DNA from: an uncultured Clostridiaceae bacterium | GTDB taxonomy: Bacteria > Bacillota > Clostridia > Lachnospirales > Lachnospiraceae | Direction: 5' to 3' | NCBI GenBank assembly: GCA_947175805.1 | Contig: CAMWOF010000089.1 | Coordinates: forward strand, 1-8,623 | Length of the DNA stretch: 8,623 nucleotides | Shown: in pieces, positions 1 to 6,022 of the stretch | Layout: every line of letters begins with the position of its first letter | Position numbering within the stretch: position 1 is the stretch's first letter | The notes under the pieces: generated by a model | Seen by the model: the letters and a program-made list of their open reading frames with translations, nothing else | What the model was told of the DNA's origin: nothing | Database searches by the model: none | Program-made: the position numbers and the translations under genes

Positions 1-139
1 GATCGTCCTGATTCACGACTTCATCAAATGCGAAATTGTCAAAACGCTCAATAAACTCCGGATCCGTCTCCAAAAATTTTGACTTATAATTCGGAAACAT
101 TTTTTCGTGATATGCTTTAGATTTTTCTGAAATTGCCAT
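1..139 (-). CDS. Carboxymuconolactone decarboxylase-like protein, N-terminal fragment (cut by window edge)
   Basis: The 46 visible codons begin MAISEKSKAYHEKMF and continue through a FIERFDNFAFDEVV stretch. From memory this resembles the N-terminus of small carboxymuconolactone decarboxylase/AhpD-like proteins of Clostridia. In that superfamily the helical protein acts as a decarboxylase or a thiol-based peroxidase/reductase, but the conserved active-site region lies beyond the edge, so the activity cannot be judged here. The start is well supported: an AGGAGG ribosome binding site sits at 147-152, seven bases before the ATG at 139. A perfect TATAAT -10 box lies about 70 bases upstream. The next gene upstream on the same strand is a flavodoxin; the two are often neighbours in redox or aromatic-compound clusters, which suggests a shared redox role, although each has its own promoter. 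The family call is moderately sure; the substrate is unknown. Confidence 0.7.
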   Translation of the reverse strand, partial: MAISEKSKAYHEKMFPNYKSKFLETDPEFIERFDNFAFDEVVNQDD

Positions 140-176
140 TATATTTTCCTCCTAAAATTATCTCCCCGTAGGACCT

Positions 177-195
177 AAAAAAATTTAATTTTTTT
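177..195. repeat. Perfect A/T-only palindrome in the leader of the decarboxylase-like gene
   Basis: Seven A, TT, a central T, AA, then seven T form a perfect 19-base palindrome (nine-base arms around base 186). It lies just downstream of the predicted transcription start. It could act as a weak intrinsic terminator for the flavodoxin transcript or as a regulator site, but an all-A/T stem is weak and may simply reflect an AT-rich leader. Confidence 0.4.
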
Positions 196-206
196 GTCTT
201 AGCCTT

Positions 207-212
207 ATTATA
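207..212 (-). promoter_or_regulatory. -10 box of the decarboxylase-like gene promoter
   Basis: The minus strand reads TATAAT, a perfect sigma-A -10 box, preceded directly by GTG. No good -35 box is seen at 16-18 bases upstream, so the promoter may need an activator. Transcription would start near base 200, giving a leader of about 60 bases before the ATG at 139. The leader contains the A/T palindrome at 177-195. Confidence 0.5.
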
Positions 213-256
213 CACTTTCACCTATTCAATATCTAATACCTATTCTGATTCTCGAA

Positions 257-275
257 CCATGCTCTATAAGCATGG
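257..275. repeat. Short hairpin downstream of the flavodoxin gene
   Basis: CCATGCT (257-263) and AGCATGG (269-275) form a perfect seven-base stem around a five-base loop. As minus-strand RNA the stem extends to nine pairs with one G-U pair. No U-run follows on either strand, so it is not a standard terminator. It may protect the 3' end of the flavodoxin mRNA, which would run through this spot. The 3' arm overlaps the first copy of the ATGGCTCAAAAT repeat. Confidence 0.35.
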
Positions 276-322
276 CTCAAAATTTCAACAAATGCATCTC
301 ATTCTTGCATATGGCTCAAAAT
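272..322. repeat. Pair of 12-bp direct repeats in the intergenic region
   Basis: ATGGCTCAAAAT occurs at 272-283 and again at 311-322, 39 bases apart start to start. Both copies lie between the stop of the flavodoxin gene and the promoter of the decarboxylase-like gene. They could be tandem binding sites for a regulator or the trace of a small duplication; nothing in the sequence decides between these. Confidence 0.4.
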
Positions 323-345
323 GATTCCCTTTTTCTGTTATTTCA

Positions 346-852
346 TTACGCTTCCAGCCATTTTTTCAAAACATCGTCACATCTTCCCACACTGCTTCCC
401 TGTATTGCCAGACCCTTTTTAATCACTGCACCCGGGCAGCATTTTTTCAGGTCTGCTTCGCTTTTACCCATTCCACTGCCCTCATGGGTACATACCGGAC
501 GAACTGTTTTTCCCTCAAAATCAATCTGCTCAAGAACTGTAAACATATGCATCGGCATAGTTCCCCAGTAATTCGGATACATGACTGTCACTAAGTCATA
601 CTGGGACATATCCTCCGGCATTGCCACAACTTCAGGACGCACACCACTTTGCATATCTTTTTTCGCCTGTTCAATGCAGGTATTGTAATCCGCAGAATAT
701 GGCTTTACCGGTTCCACTTTGAACAAATCCGCACCTGTAAGGGCTGCTGCTTTTTCTGCCACCACTTCCGTGTTACCTTTTTCAATGTATTTCAGGCTCC
801 CGCCAAAATAATTCTCATCTGCTCTTGAAAAATATAAAATAAGTTCCTTCAT
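346..852 (-). CDS. Flavodoxin (Flavodoxin_4-like)
   Basis: This 168-residue protein is a stand-alone flavodoxin, a cytoplasmic FMN protein that passes electrons between redox enzymes. The N-terminus MKELILYFSRADENYF carries the beta-strand and FMN-phosphate loop. GNTEVVAE (26-33) is typical of the Flavodoxin_4 type, and YPNYWGTMP (92-100) and THEGSGMG (122-129) match the two isoalloxazine-binding loops. Length and motif order are complete. The frame stays open upstream to an ATG at 906, but the ATG at 852 is preferred: GGAGG stands about six bases before it, the protein then begins at the first beta-strand as in the family, and the predicted transcription start (about 906) leaves no room for the longer form. 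The gene has its own promoter at 913-941. Its neighbours suggest use in a small reductase or decarboxylase system, but the redox partner is not visible. Confidence 0.9.
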   Translation of the reverse strand: MKELILYFSRADENYFGGSLKYIEKGNTEVVAEKAAALTGADLFKVEPVKPYSADYNTCIEQAKKDMQSGVRPEVVAMPEDMSQYDLVTVMYPNYWGTMPMHMFTVLEQIDFEGKTVRPVCTHEGSGMGKSEADLKKCCPGAVIKKGLAIQGSSVGRCDDVLKKWLEA

Positions 853-912
853 TTTGTTCCTCCAAATAAAATATATTTTTGCTTTGTGAATGGTTCTCTT
901 ATTCACACTTAC

Positions 913-941
913 ATTTTAATCAGAATACATTTATCAATCAA
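913..941 (-). promoter_or_regulatory. Sigma-A-type promoter of the flavodoxin gene
   Basis: On the minus strand TTGATT (936-941) is followed by exactly 17 bases and then TAAAAT (913-918). Both boxes are good matches to the housekeeping consensus. Transcription would begin near base 906, giving a leader of about 54 bases to the ATG at 852. Confidence 0.6.
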
Positions 942-1121
942 TTCAATTTTCAATAATATATGATAAGTTTTTCTTATAGTCTTTTTTGTTATGGTTGTAT
1001 GTGCAGAAAAGACGATAAAATAAGTGAATGAAACGCAAAGTTGACAAGATGAAACCACAGATTGGTTGTTTTCCTCAATTGCATAGAAGTAGAATATGTG
1101 CAGGAAGGAGATGGATAAAAA
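942..1121. other. Divergent intergenic region, AT-rich
   Basis: This stretch separates the flavodoxin promoter (reading left) from the membrane-XRE gene (reading right). A TTGACA occurs at 1041-1046 on the plus strand, but no acceptable -10 box stands 16-18 bases after it, so I cannot name the promoter of the XRE gene with confidence. The ribosome binding site AAGGAG is at 1105-1110. No small ORF with a credible start is seen. Confidence 0.4.
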
Positions 1122-2039
1122 ATGACATTAGGACAAAAATTAAAAGTACTGTTGAAAGACAACAGTATGACACAGGAGGATTTGGCTGAAAAGTTAGAGG
1201 TATCCCGACAGGCAGTAGGAAAATGGGTAAATGATAAAGGAATGCCCGAAGTAGGGAAATTAGTACAAATCAGTAACTTACTCGGAGTGTCAATGGACTA
1301 CCTGCTGAAGGAAGATTACAAAGAAAAAAATGTATCAGAAGAAAAAGCTATATCAAACAGCGGGTATTATGTCAGTCAAGAAATGTTGGACGGATATTTG
1401 TCATACAGCAGACAAAATGCAAAACAGATTACAGGAGGGATAAGCCTTTTTATATTATCGAATGTCTTTGATTGTTTTGAACACAATAGCATGATAATGT
1501 CTTTTCTCTATTGGCTTACAATGATAGCAGGGATAATCATTATTATTTGGCATTTTTTTCAGATCAAACAGTATCAGGAAATCAAAAATGAACGCCTTAC
1601 ATTTGATGAAAAGGTATTCGGGGAATTTAAGAAGCAGAGGGAAAACAGAAGAAAGAAATATGCAGTTTTGATTATTGTAGGAGTGGTTATTCTTCTGGCA
1701 AGCCCTGAAATAGAACACTTTTTAATGATTTATTTTGGACAGACAGCTTGCAATGTTTTTGGGTGGGTGGCTGATACGGTATGGTTAGCACTTATTATAT
1801 GGGCGGGAATGTCTATGCACATTGACAGCATTATTATTGAAAATACAGAACATACTCCTAAAAGCGGTATGAAAAGGTATCGTTGGATATATATGGCATT
1901 ACCTTTTACAGTGGTTGCAGTTTTGATTGGAATGATAACAAACGCATGGAGTCCATATGCACCTATCATAATTTTGTTTTGCTGTTTATTAGTTACAACT
2001 TGTAAATTACTTATAGAAAGCAGGGGAAAAGATGAATAA
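1122..2039 (+). CDS. XRE-family regulator with multi-pass membrane domain
   Basis: This 305-residue protein joins a DNA-binding domain to a membrane domain. Residues about 3-63 form a Cro/C1-type helix-turn-helix: TQEDLAEKLEVSRQAVGKW gives the two central helices, and GVSMDYLLKED is the usual end of the domain. A linker (64-100) is followed by about five or six hydrophobic segments near 102-119, 123-145, 181-195, 211-231, 255-272 and 278-297, with a basic, charged loop at 148-180. Regulators of this shape are common in Clostridia and are thought to sense membrane stress or an extracellular ligand and act as one-component switches. The last eight bases overlap the start of a lipoprotein gene, so the two are almost surely translated together. 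AAGGAG lies 11 bases before the ATG, slightly far. The DNA target and signal are unknown; autoregulation is likely but not shown. Confidence 0.85.
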   Translation: MTLGQKLKVLLKDNSMTQEDLAEKLEVSRQAVGKWVNDKGMPEVGKLVQISNLLGVSMDYLLKEDYKEKNVSEEKAISNSGYYVSQEMLDGYLSYSRQNAKQITGGISLFILSNVFDCFEHNSMIMSFLYWLTMIAGIIIIIWHFFQIKQYQEIKNERLTFDEKVFGEFKKQRENRRKKYAVLIIVGVVILLASPEIEHFLMIYFGQTACNVFGWVADTVWLALIIWAGMSMHIDSIIIENTEHTPKSGMKRYRWIYMALPFTVVAVLIGMITNAWSPYAPIIILFCCLLVTTCKLLIESRGKDE

Positions 2040-2529
2040 AAAAATCTATATAAAAATCGGTATTCTGCTTGTGTTTGGACTATGTATTTGTTCAGGATGT
2101 TCTGCACAGCAGGGAGGAAAATATACCATAAAAGATTTGGATAACTTAGCTGAAATCAAAATATATTCAGCGGAGAATAATGAACATATAAAAACAATAA
2201 GCGATGAAGAACAGTTATATCAGTATAATCAATGTTCGCTTTTTTTTGATAATTCGGACATAGAAGACCGCCAAGATGAATTGAAAAAAGACTTAGAGGA
2301 GACAAAGGAACAATACTATTTGGTTTCATACAAATACCCTGTTGCACGTTTTGGTGGAAAGGAACTGGAACAAAATACTACCATTACATTATATGAGAAT
2401 ACAAATATTATCAAAATGACAGTTGCAGAAGAAAGTATCAAAGCATTTTCTATTCCAGAGGAATTTTTGACTTTCTATTATGAACTTTCCGAGGAAGAAA
2501 TGAATTTTTATCGTTCTTTAGTTGAATGA
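2032..2529 (+). CDS. Putative lipoprotein, partner of the membrane-XRE regulator
   Basis: This 165-residue protein starts with a short basic head (MNKKIYIKIG), a hydrophobic stretch and a Cys at 23 in CSGC followed by Ser-Ala-Gln. That fits a lipoprotein signal cleaved before Cys23, although Cys at position -3 is not the usual Leu. The mature part is hydrophilic and acidic, begins with a linker, and holds DNLAEIKIYSAEN and ISDEEQLYQYNQ stretches that recall small secreted Firmicute proteins of unknown function; I cannot name the family with certainty. The ATG lies inside the end of the preceding gene (eight-base overlap, stop and start in ATGAATAA), and AGGGGAAAAG just upstream can serve as ribosome binding site, so it is co-expressed with the membrane regulator. 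It may be that regulator's extracytoplasmic sensor or inhibitor; this is inference. It converges with the next gene, nine bases away. Confidence 0.75.
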   Translation: MNKKIYIKIGILLVFGLCICSGCSAQQGGKYTIKDLDNLAEIKIYSAENNEHIKTISDEEQLYQYNQCSLFFDNSDIEDRQDELKKDLEETKEQYYLVSYKYPVARFGGKELEQNTTITLYENTNIIKMTVAEESIKAFSIPEEFLTFYYELSEEEMNFYRSLVE

Positions 2530-2538
2530 TATTTCATT

Positions 2539-2985
2539 TTATTCTTTCCAATGCTTCAGCCGTGACAGATACTGTTCAAATTGACTGCGCCTGTCTTCAT
2601 CCTGCAAATTATCCGGATTCGGCATATGACCTACAAGGAAGTCAATCAGTGAATCCTTGGATTGATAGGCAAATTCGCCATCTGCATAACACCATTTACA
2701 ATAATCTTCATTATAGCTTCCATCCTGTTCTCTGCTGATTAACTCGTCTTCATTCAAAGGCATTCCGCAGCATTGACAGATTAGCTGTCTCGGAGAACCC
2801 AAAAGTGTATTGATTGATACATTAAACTCCATTGACAACAATTTTAACGTATCTGTATTTGGCTGTGTCTCACCGTTTTCCCAACGGCTGACAGCTTGTC
2901 TGCTGACCCTCATTCGCTCTGCCATCTGCTCCTGTGTAAGCTGGTTACTTTCACGAAGTTTCTTAAGTATATCCTTTATTTCCAT
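2539..2985 (-). CDS. XRE-family regulator with C-terminal zinc ribbon
   Basis: This 148-residue protein has two parts. Residues 1-63 form a Cro/C1 helix-turn-helix; LTQEQMAERMRVSRQAVSRW holds the two central helices and is a very good match to the family. Residues about 68-148 match the 'putative zinc ribbon' domain (PF12674 type): CQCCGMPL (70, 72, 73) and YCKWCYADGEF (96, 99) supply the metal-binding cysteines, followed by a helical tail ending near HMPNP and FEQYLSRLKHW. The zinc-ribbon part often occurs alone; here it is fused to a DNA-binding domain, so it may sense metal or redox state. The ATG at 2985 is chosen over an upstream one at 3045 because AGGAGG lies seven bases before it and the HTH begins right after it. 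It has its own promoter (3017-3045) and is probably monocistronic. The target genes are unknown. Confidence 0.88.
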   Translation of the reverse strand: MEIKDILKKLRESNQLTQEQMAERMRVSRQAVSRWENGETQPNTDTLKLLSMEFNVSINTLLGSPRQLICQCCGMPLNEDELISREQDGSYNEDYCKWCYADGEFAYQSKDSLIDFLVGHMPNPDNLQDEDRRSQFEQYLSRLKHWKE

Positions 2986-3016
2986 CTTCGAGCCTCCTGC
3001 TAAATAATATGTCTTT

Positions 3017-3045
3017 ATTATAAAATTCTGCTCGTTCCTACGCAA
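3017..3045 (-). promoter_or_regulatory. Promoter of the zinc-ribbon XRE gene
   Basis: The minus strand shows a perfect TATAAT (3017-3022), a 17-base spacer and TTGCGT (3040-3045) as a partial -35 box. Transcription would begin near 3010, about 25 bases before the ATG. A six-pair hairpin, AGCAAC/GTTGCT, lies immediately upstream at 3045-3061 and touches the -35 box; it could be an operator, since XRE proteins often bind such repeats at their own promoters. Confidence 0.5.
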
Positions 3046-3102
3046 GCAACCCGCTGTTGCTGTCGGTCTGGAAACTGAAAGTTAATTATTTCTTTTATCT
3101 AA

Positions 3103-3989
3103 TCACTCATTATCAAACTTTGCTTTTAAAATATCAGCAAACTCCTCTACATGATATCCCGAATTATCAGCCTTCCAAAAGACACAGTAATTCCGCTTGA
3201 TTGATTTTCCATTGCGCAAGAGCCGCACATGCTGCAAGGTTGTACCAAACTGCATCATATTGCCTCTGCCCTCCACCGGCATAAAGCCCTTTCCACCGAT
3301 AACCAGAAGTCTAGCTTCCTCCAGATTTTCTGCAAACAGGAAATCCCCACTGATTCCCACAATATCACGGTAATAGCTCTGCTCATTTTCACGCTGACTC
3401 TGAGAAGCGACCAAAATACAGGGTATATCCTTCAAATCCTGTACATTCACACTTTCCATTCCTGCAATCGGACTGCGCCCTGAAACCTCAATCCAACACT
3501 CACTGGTCATCAAAATAGAATTCACATACTCATCTGAAAATGCTCTTCTCTGGTCATTCAGAACCAAATCAACTCTTCCCAGACGCAGCTCCTCATACAG
3601 CTCTTCATGATTTCCATTCATAATATGAATCTCCGTATCCGGATATTTTTCTGTAAATTCTGCCACCGCCTGATGAAATTCCTTTCCACTGTAACATCTC
3701 AGATACCCGATACAAAGCCGGGGATTATCCTCATGTGCAATTCGTGTCGTCTCCCTGCACAGCTTCTCAAAATCCGAAGTCAAAACCAGACTTTCTTATA
3801 AAAATATTCTCCTGCAGGGGTAACAGAAAACTTCCTGTTTTTGCGGTCTAGTAGTTTAATGCCAAGCTCCTGCTCTAATGCCTGAATCTGCTGTGAGATA
3901 GCTGATTGGGATATGTAACACTCTTGTGCTGCCTCCGTAAAACTACCACATCGAACAACTGCCTGAAAATATTTAATCTGTTTAAACAT
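3103..3989 (-). pseudogene. LysR-family transcriptional regulator broken by a frameshift
   Basis: Two reading frames together make one LysR regulator of normal size (about 295 residues). The first frame (3989 down to about 3792) gives MFKQIKYFQAVVRCGSFTEA and the full winged helix-turn-helix, with ISQSAISQQIQALEQELGIK and VTPAGEYFYKK, then runs into a TGA after VWF. The second frame (ending at 3103) resumes exactly where expected, with SLVLTSDFEK, and carries the effector-binding domain starting at LCIGYLRCYSG. Restoring one A in the AAA run at 3792-3794 would join them (AAG AAA AGT CTG). There is no canonical slippery heptamer, so programmed frameshifting is unlikely. It is either a recent pseudogene or a homopolymer sequencing error; both halves are otherwise intact. 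The start at 3989 is favoured by the AGGGGG site upstream. LysR proteins usually control nearby redox or catabolic genes; the flavodoxin is a possible former target. Confidence 0.85.
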
Positions 3990-4001
3990 ATTCCGCCCCC
4001 T

Positions 4002-4026
4002 GCACATATAACTATTGCGTTCCTAT
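4002..4026. repeat. 25-bp direct repeat, copy 1
   Basis: This copy begins GCACATATAACTATTGCG and is identical over 25 bases to the one at 4586-4610; the next bases on both sides differ. It lies between the lipoprotein gene and the LysR gene and contains the lipoprotein stop codon (TAG, 4023-4025). Confidence 0.95.
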
Positions 4027-4565
4027 TCCTGCATATATACTCCCGGCCCTTCATATCCTTCATTCCCCAACAAGAAGTCGAAATCGTCCTCTTGATAAAG
4101 CTCGTCTGGTACAATCTCCAATTGACTCAGTCCTTCTGCATCTGGATTGTCCTTATCAATAACCTTATAATCATATATAACCCGATAAGATTCATTATCT
4201 GTAATTAATAGGTACTGACCAATAAATTGTTTTTCTATATCTTCACCATATTTTGTATGTGTACTGGAACTTGCATCACCTTCAAAACTTTGTTTTTTGC
4301 CCTGATAAAAATTCAAAAGAGCAGATATTTGCTGATCTATATCAGTGGCTTCTTCCAGTGCCGTTTTAGAAAACAAACTTTTCAAAGCATCTGCATCTCC
4401 GGCATCCAAAGCCGTTGCTATATCCTCCATCATCTGATCTGCTATCTGCTGTTCTGATCCTAATTTCTTTGTTTGTCGGTTCCCTTCATTCGTTGGTTTT
4501 ACACATCCTGCTAAATTCATACATAGAATTACACAGCATAAAACTACTTTTATTTTTTTCAACAT
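4023..4565 (-). CDS. DUF5104-like lipoprotein
   Basis: This 180-residue protein has a classic lipoprotein signal: a basic start MLKKIKVV, a hydrophobic core, and the lipobox LAGC with Cys21. It would be exported and lipid-anchored on the outer face of the membrane. The mature part matches my memory of the DUF5104 family: MEDIATALDAGDADALKSLF, KTALEEATDIDQQI, a LLNFYQG segment, and a later YDYKVIDKDNP strand pair ending near GPGVYMQE. DUF5104 proteins have no known function, although the fold of alternating helices and strands is typical of ligand- or protein-binding lipoproteins. The start at 4565 is chosen over an upstream ATG at 4589 because GAGAGGAG lies just before it and the signal peptide begins there. 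The gene sits exactly between two 25-bp direct repeats and takes its stop codon from one of them, which suggests that it arrived or can be lost as a unit. Confidence 0.85.
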   Translation of the reverse strand: MLKKIKVVLCCVILCMNLAGCVKPTNEGNRQTKKLGSEQQIADQMMEDIATALDAGDADALKSLFSKTALEEATDIDQQISALLNFYQGKKQSFEGDASSSTHTKYGEDIEKQFIGQYLLITDNESYRVIYDYKVIDKDNPDAEGLSQLEIVPDELYQEDDFDFLLGNEGYEGPGVYMQE

Positions 4566-4585
4566 AATTCTCCTCTCAAATAATC

Positions 4586-4610
4586 GCACATATAACTATT
4601 GCGTTCCTAT
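4586..4610. repeat. 25-bp direct repeat, copy 2
   Basis: This copy is identical over 25 bases to 4002-4026, with a period of 584 bases. It lies just upstream of the lipoprotein ribosome binding site and holds the stop codon (4596-4598) of a possible small ORF. Recombination between the two copies would remove the lipoprotein gene cleanly. Confidence 0.95.
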
Positions 4611-4709
4611 AACCTTATTGCCTTCCTTTTTAAAGTCAATCTCCGAATCATTAAGATAGACTTTGGAATCCTCCTTACTATATTCGATTCTCACCACATC
4701 ACCTTTCAT
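4596..4709 (-). CDS. Possible small protein or gene remnant, 37 codons
   Basis: Starting 12 bases after the stop of the membrane-protein gene, on the same strand, this ORF begins MKGDVVRIEYSKED and contains KVYLNDSEIDFKKEG. Its composition is charged, like a real soluble protein rather than a random AT-rich ORF. There is no clear ribosome binding site before the ATG; a GTG five codons in (GTGAGAATC) has AAAGGTGAT just before it and may be the true start. It has no signal peptide or membrane segment. It could be a small protein of the upstream operon or the surviving end of a longer gene. Its stop lies inside the 25-bp repeat. I do not recognise a family. Confidence 0.3.
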   Translation of the reverse strand: MKGDVVRIEYSKEDSKVYLNDSEIDFKKEGNKVIGTQ

Positions 4710-4721
4710 ATGCATGCAATC

Positions 4722-5435
4722 TCACACAGGCTTTATAGCAACTTTTGTAAACGCTATAATACATGCAATCGCAACAACAGAAAATACCAGCAAAAGAAGC
4801 ATTCCCATCAATGCCTCCATTACACTTTCTCTTGTTTTTCTAGTATCATCCAACTCCAGATCAGCCTTATATTTTTTATCGGAAATCTGTAATGCATATC
4901 GCAGCGTCACAATGCACCAGATGGACAGCCCAATGTAGTTAAAGAAATAAAAAGGCTCCCACTGGTATTTCTGCCGATACCAGATGCAATAGCATAAAAT
5001 ACCGACAGTAATAACCGCCGAGATACTCGTATTTATAGTTCCATCATTTATCTTTCTTTTTTGTACTACACTTTCTTTTCTTGGTAGTTTCTCAAGCAGT
5101 TTATCATATTTCCGGCTGTCCTCTGGCACCTCATATCCATACCTTTCAAGCCTTCTTAGATAAAGACATACATCCAAAAAACGAATCCACAGGGCAGGCA
5201 CCAACACCATAAGGGGATATATGACTGCCATCGCACATATAAGGATAAAATCAGGCAGGGAGATTGGCTCTGTAGTAAAAGTCACAATCCAACACATCGC
5301 AAAATATACTGTGACAACAAAAGCAATGGTAAAATAAATCTTTTTGTCCCGCCGATCAAACTTAATTTTTTTATCTTTCTGAGCTTTATCAATACTCTGC
5401 TCTAATGCATCGCTTACCTGTCTTCCAACATGCAT
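4722..5435 (-). CDS. Membrane protein of unknown function in an XRE operon
   Basis: This 237-residue protein starts with a cytoplasmic, highly charged region (1-32, rich in Lys/Asp) and has five hydrophobic segments near 33-53, 63-88, 135-153, 162-182 and 207-229. A charged cytoplasmic-type loop at 90-132 (RRLERYGYEVPEDSRKYDKL) and another at 184-206 separate them. No catalytic motif is seen and I cannot name the family. Its ATG follows the stop of the upstream XRE gene with no gap (TAAATG), and a GGGGAGGGG ribosome binding site lies in the end of that gene, so the two are translationally coupled. Small membrane proteins paired with membrane-tethered XRE regulators are common in Clostridia; the pair probably acts as a sensor and its regulator. 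If the XRE partner is non-functional, as it looks, this gene may now be orphaned. Confidence 0.75.
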   Translation of the reverse strand: MHVGRQVSDALEQSIDKAQKDKKIKFDRRDKKIYFTIAFVVTVYFAMCWIVTFTTEPISLPDFILICAMAVIYPLMVLVPALWIRFLDVCLYLRRLERYGYEVPEDSRKYDKLLEKLPRKESVVQKRKINDGTINTSISAVITVGILCYCIWYRQKYQWEPFYFFNYIGLSIWCIVTLRYALQISDKKYKADLELDDTRKTRESVMEALMGMLLLLVFSVVAIACIIAFTKVAIKPV

Positions 5436-5870
5436 TTAGTTCCCCTCCCCGTTATATGCGAATTTTTCCACAAATGTCATCATACGGTTATATTCTACAA
5501 CATAACCTGTAAATAGTCCAATTACTCCCACAACCTGCAAGCCGTTATCCAAAATACAGCCGACAATGATGAGCCCTATCATGCACAAAACTACCAAAAC
5601 CAATTCAAATATATTTTCCTTTATCCACTTTTTCCGGAAAAATGAAATTCTCTCCTGCAGGTTAAAGCTGCTTTTACTCAATATATGCTTTAAGTTCTCC
5701 TCCGCCTTTTCCTGATATGCCACCGGTTCCAGCCGTTCACCGGAAAGTATTTCATTAATGGAAACATGATACAACTCACTGAGCATTTGCAGCATTTCCA
5801 CCGGAGGCATATACGTCCCCGTCTCCCACCGTGAAATGGTCTTGTTGGTTACCTCCAGCATATACAACAA
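5436..5870 (-). pseudogene. XRE-family regulator lacking the first half of its DNA-binding domain
   Basis: The recognisable protein begins abruptly at YMLEVTNKTISRWETGTYMP. This is the recognition helix and second half of a Cro/C1 domain, followed by PPVEMLQMLSELYHVSINEI, the usual domain end. The first two helices (the segment with the usual LTQxxLA motif, about 30 residues) are missing, and I cannot find them in any frame upstream. The rest is intact: a linker with basic and acidic residues (45-85) and two hydrophobic segments near 88-106 and 108-126. The only starts are TTG at 5870 or ATG at 5861, neither with a ribosome binding site. The in-frame sequence upstream soon meets a TGA. The most likely reading is a 5'-deleted pseudogene with its breakpoint near 5875. 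It is directly coupled to the membrane-protein gene (TAAATG). Confidence 0.75.
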
Positions 5871-6022
5871 ACTGCACTCTGCGGTATTTATCGATTGGGG
5901 AAAATGTAATCAAATTCATCTGCAAACCTCGTTACTCTGATGCTGACCTTGCTGTTCTCATATTCTTTTCCTCATTTGATATTACTTAATACTTAATCAG
6001 ATTCTTTTATTTTACATTTTCG

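Noticed and set aside
272..571. Plus-strand ORF of 99 codons over the flavodoxin end
   Set aside because: It lies opposite the well-supported flavodoxin, has no ribosome binding site and reads like antisense of a real gene.
1041..1069. TTGACA as -35 box of a promoter for the membrane-XRE gene
   Set aside because: No acceptable -10 box stands 16-18 bases downstream, so the promoter call would rest on one hexamer.
1730..2107. Minus-strand ORF of 125 codons over the membrane-XRE and lipoprotein genes
   Set aside because: It is a shadow of two well-supported plus-strand genes, with no recognisable domain or start site.
3792..3800. Programmed -1 frameshift in the LysR gene
   Set aside because: The site lacks a slippery heptamer in the right frame and LysR genes are not known to use one; a missing base is simpler.
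3906..4208. Plus-strand ORF of 100 codons across the LysR start and lipoprotein end
   Set aside because: It is antisense to two recognisable proteins and crosses a repeat; no ribosome binding site.
5888..5974. Minus-strand open stretch reading VSIRVTRFADEFDYIFPN in the gap before the truncated XRE gene
   Set aside because: It is only about 27 codons between two stops, without a start codon or ribosome binding site, and I do not recognise it. It could be debris of a lost gene, but the support is too thin for a feature.
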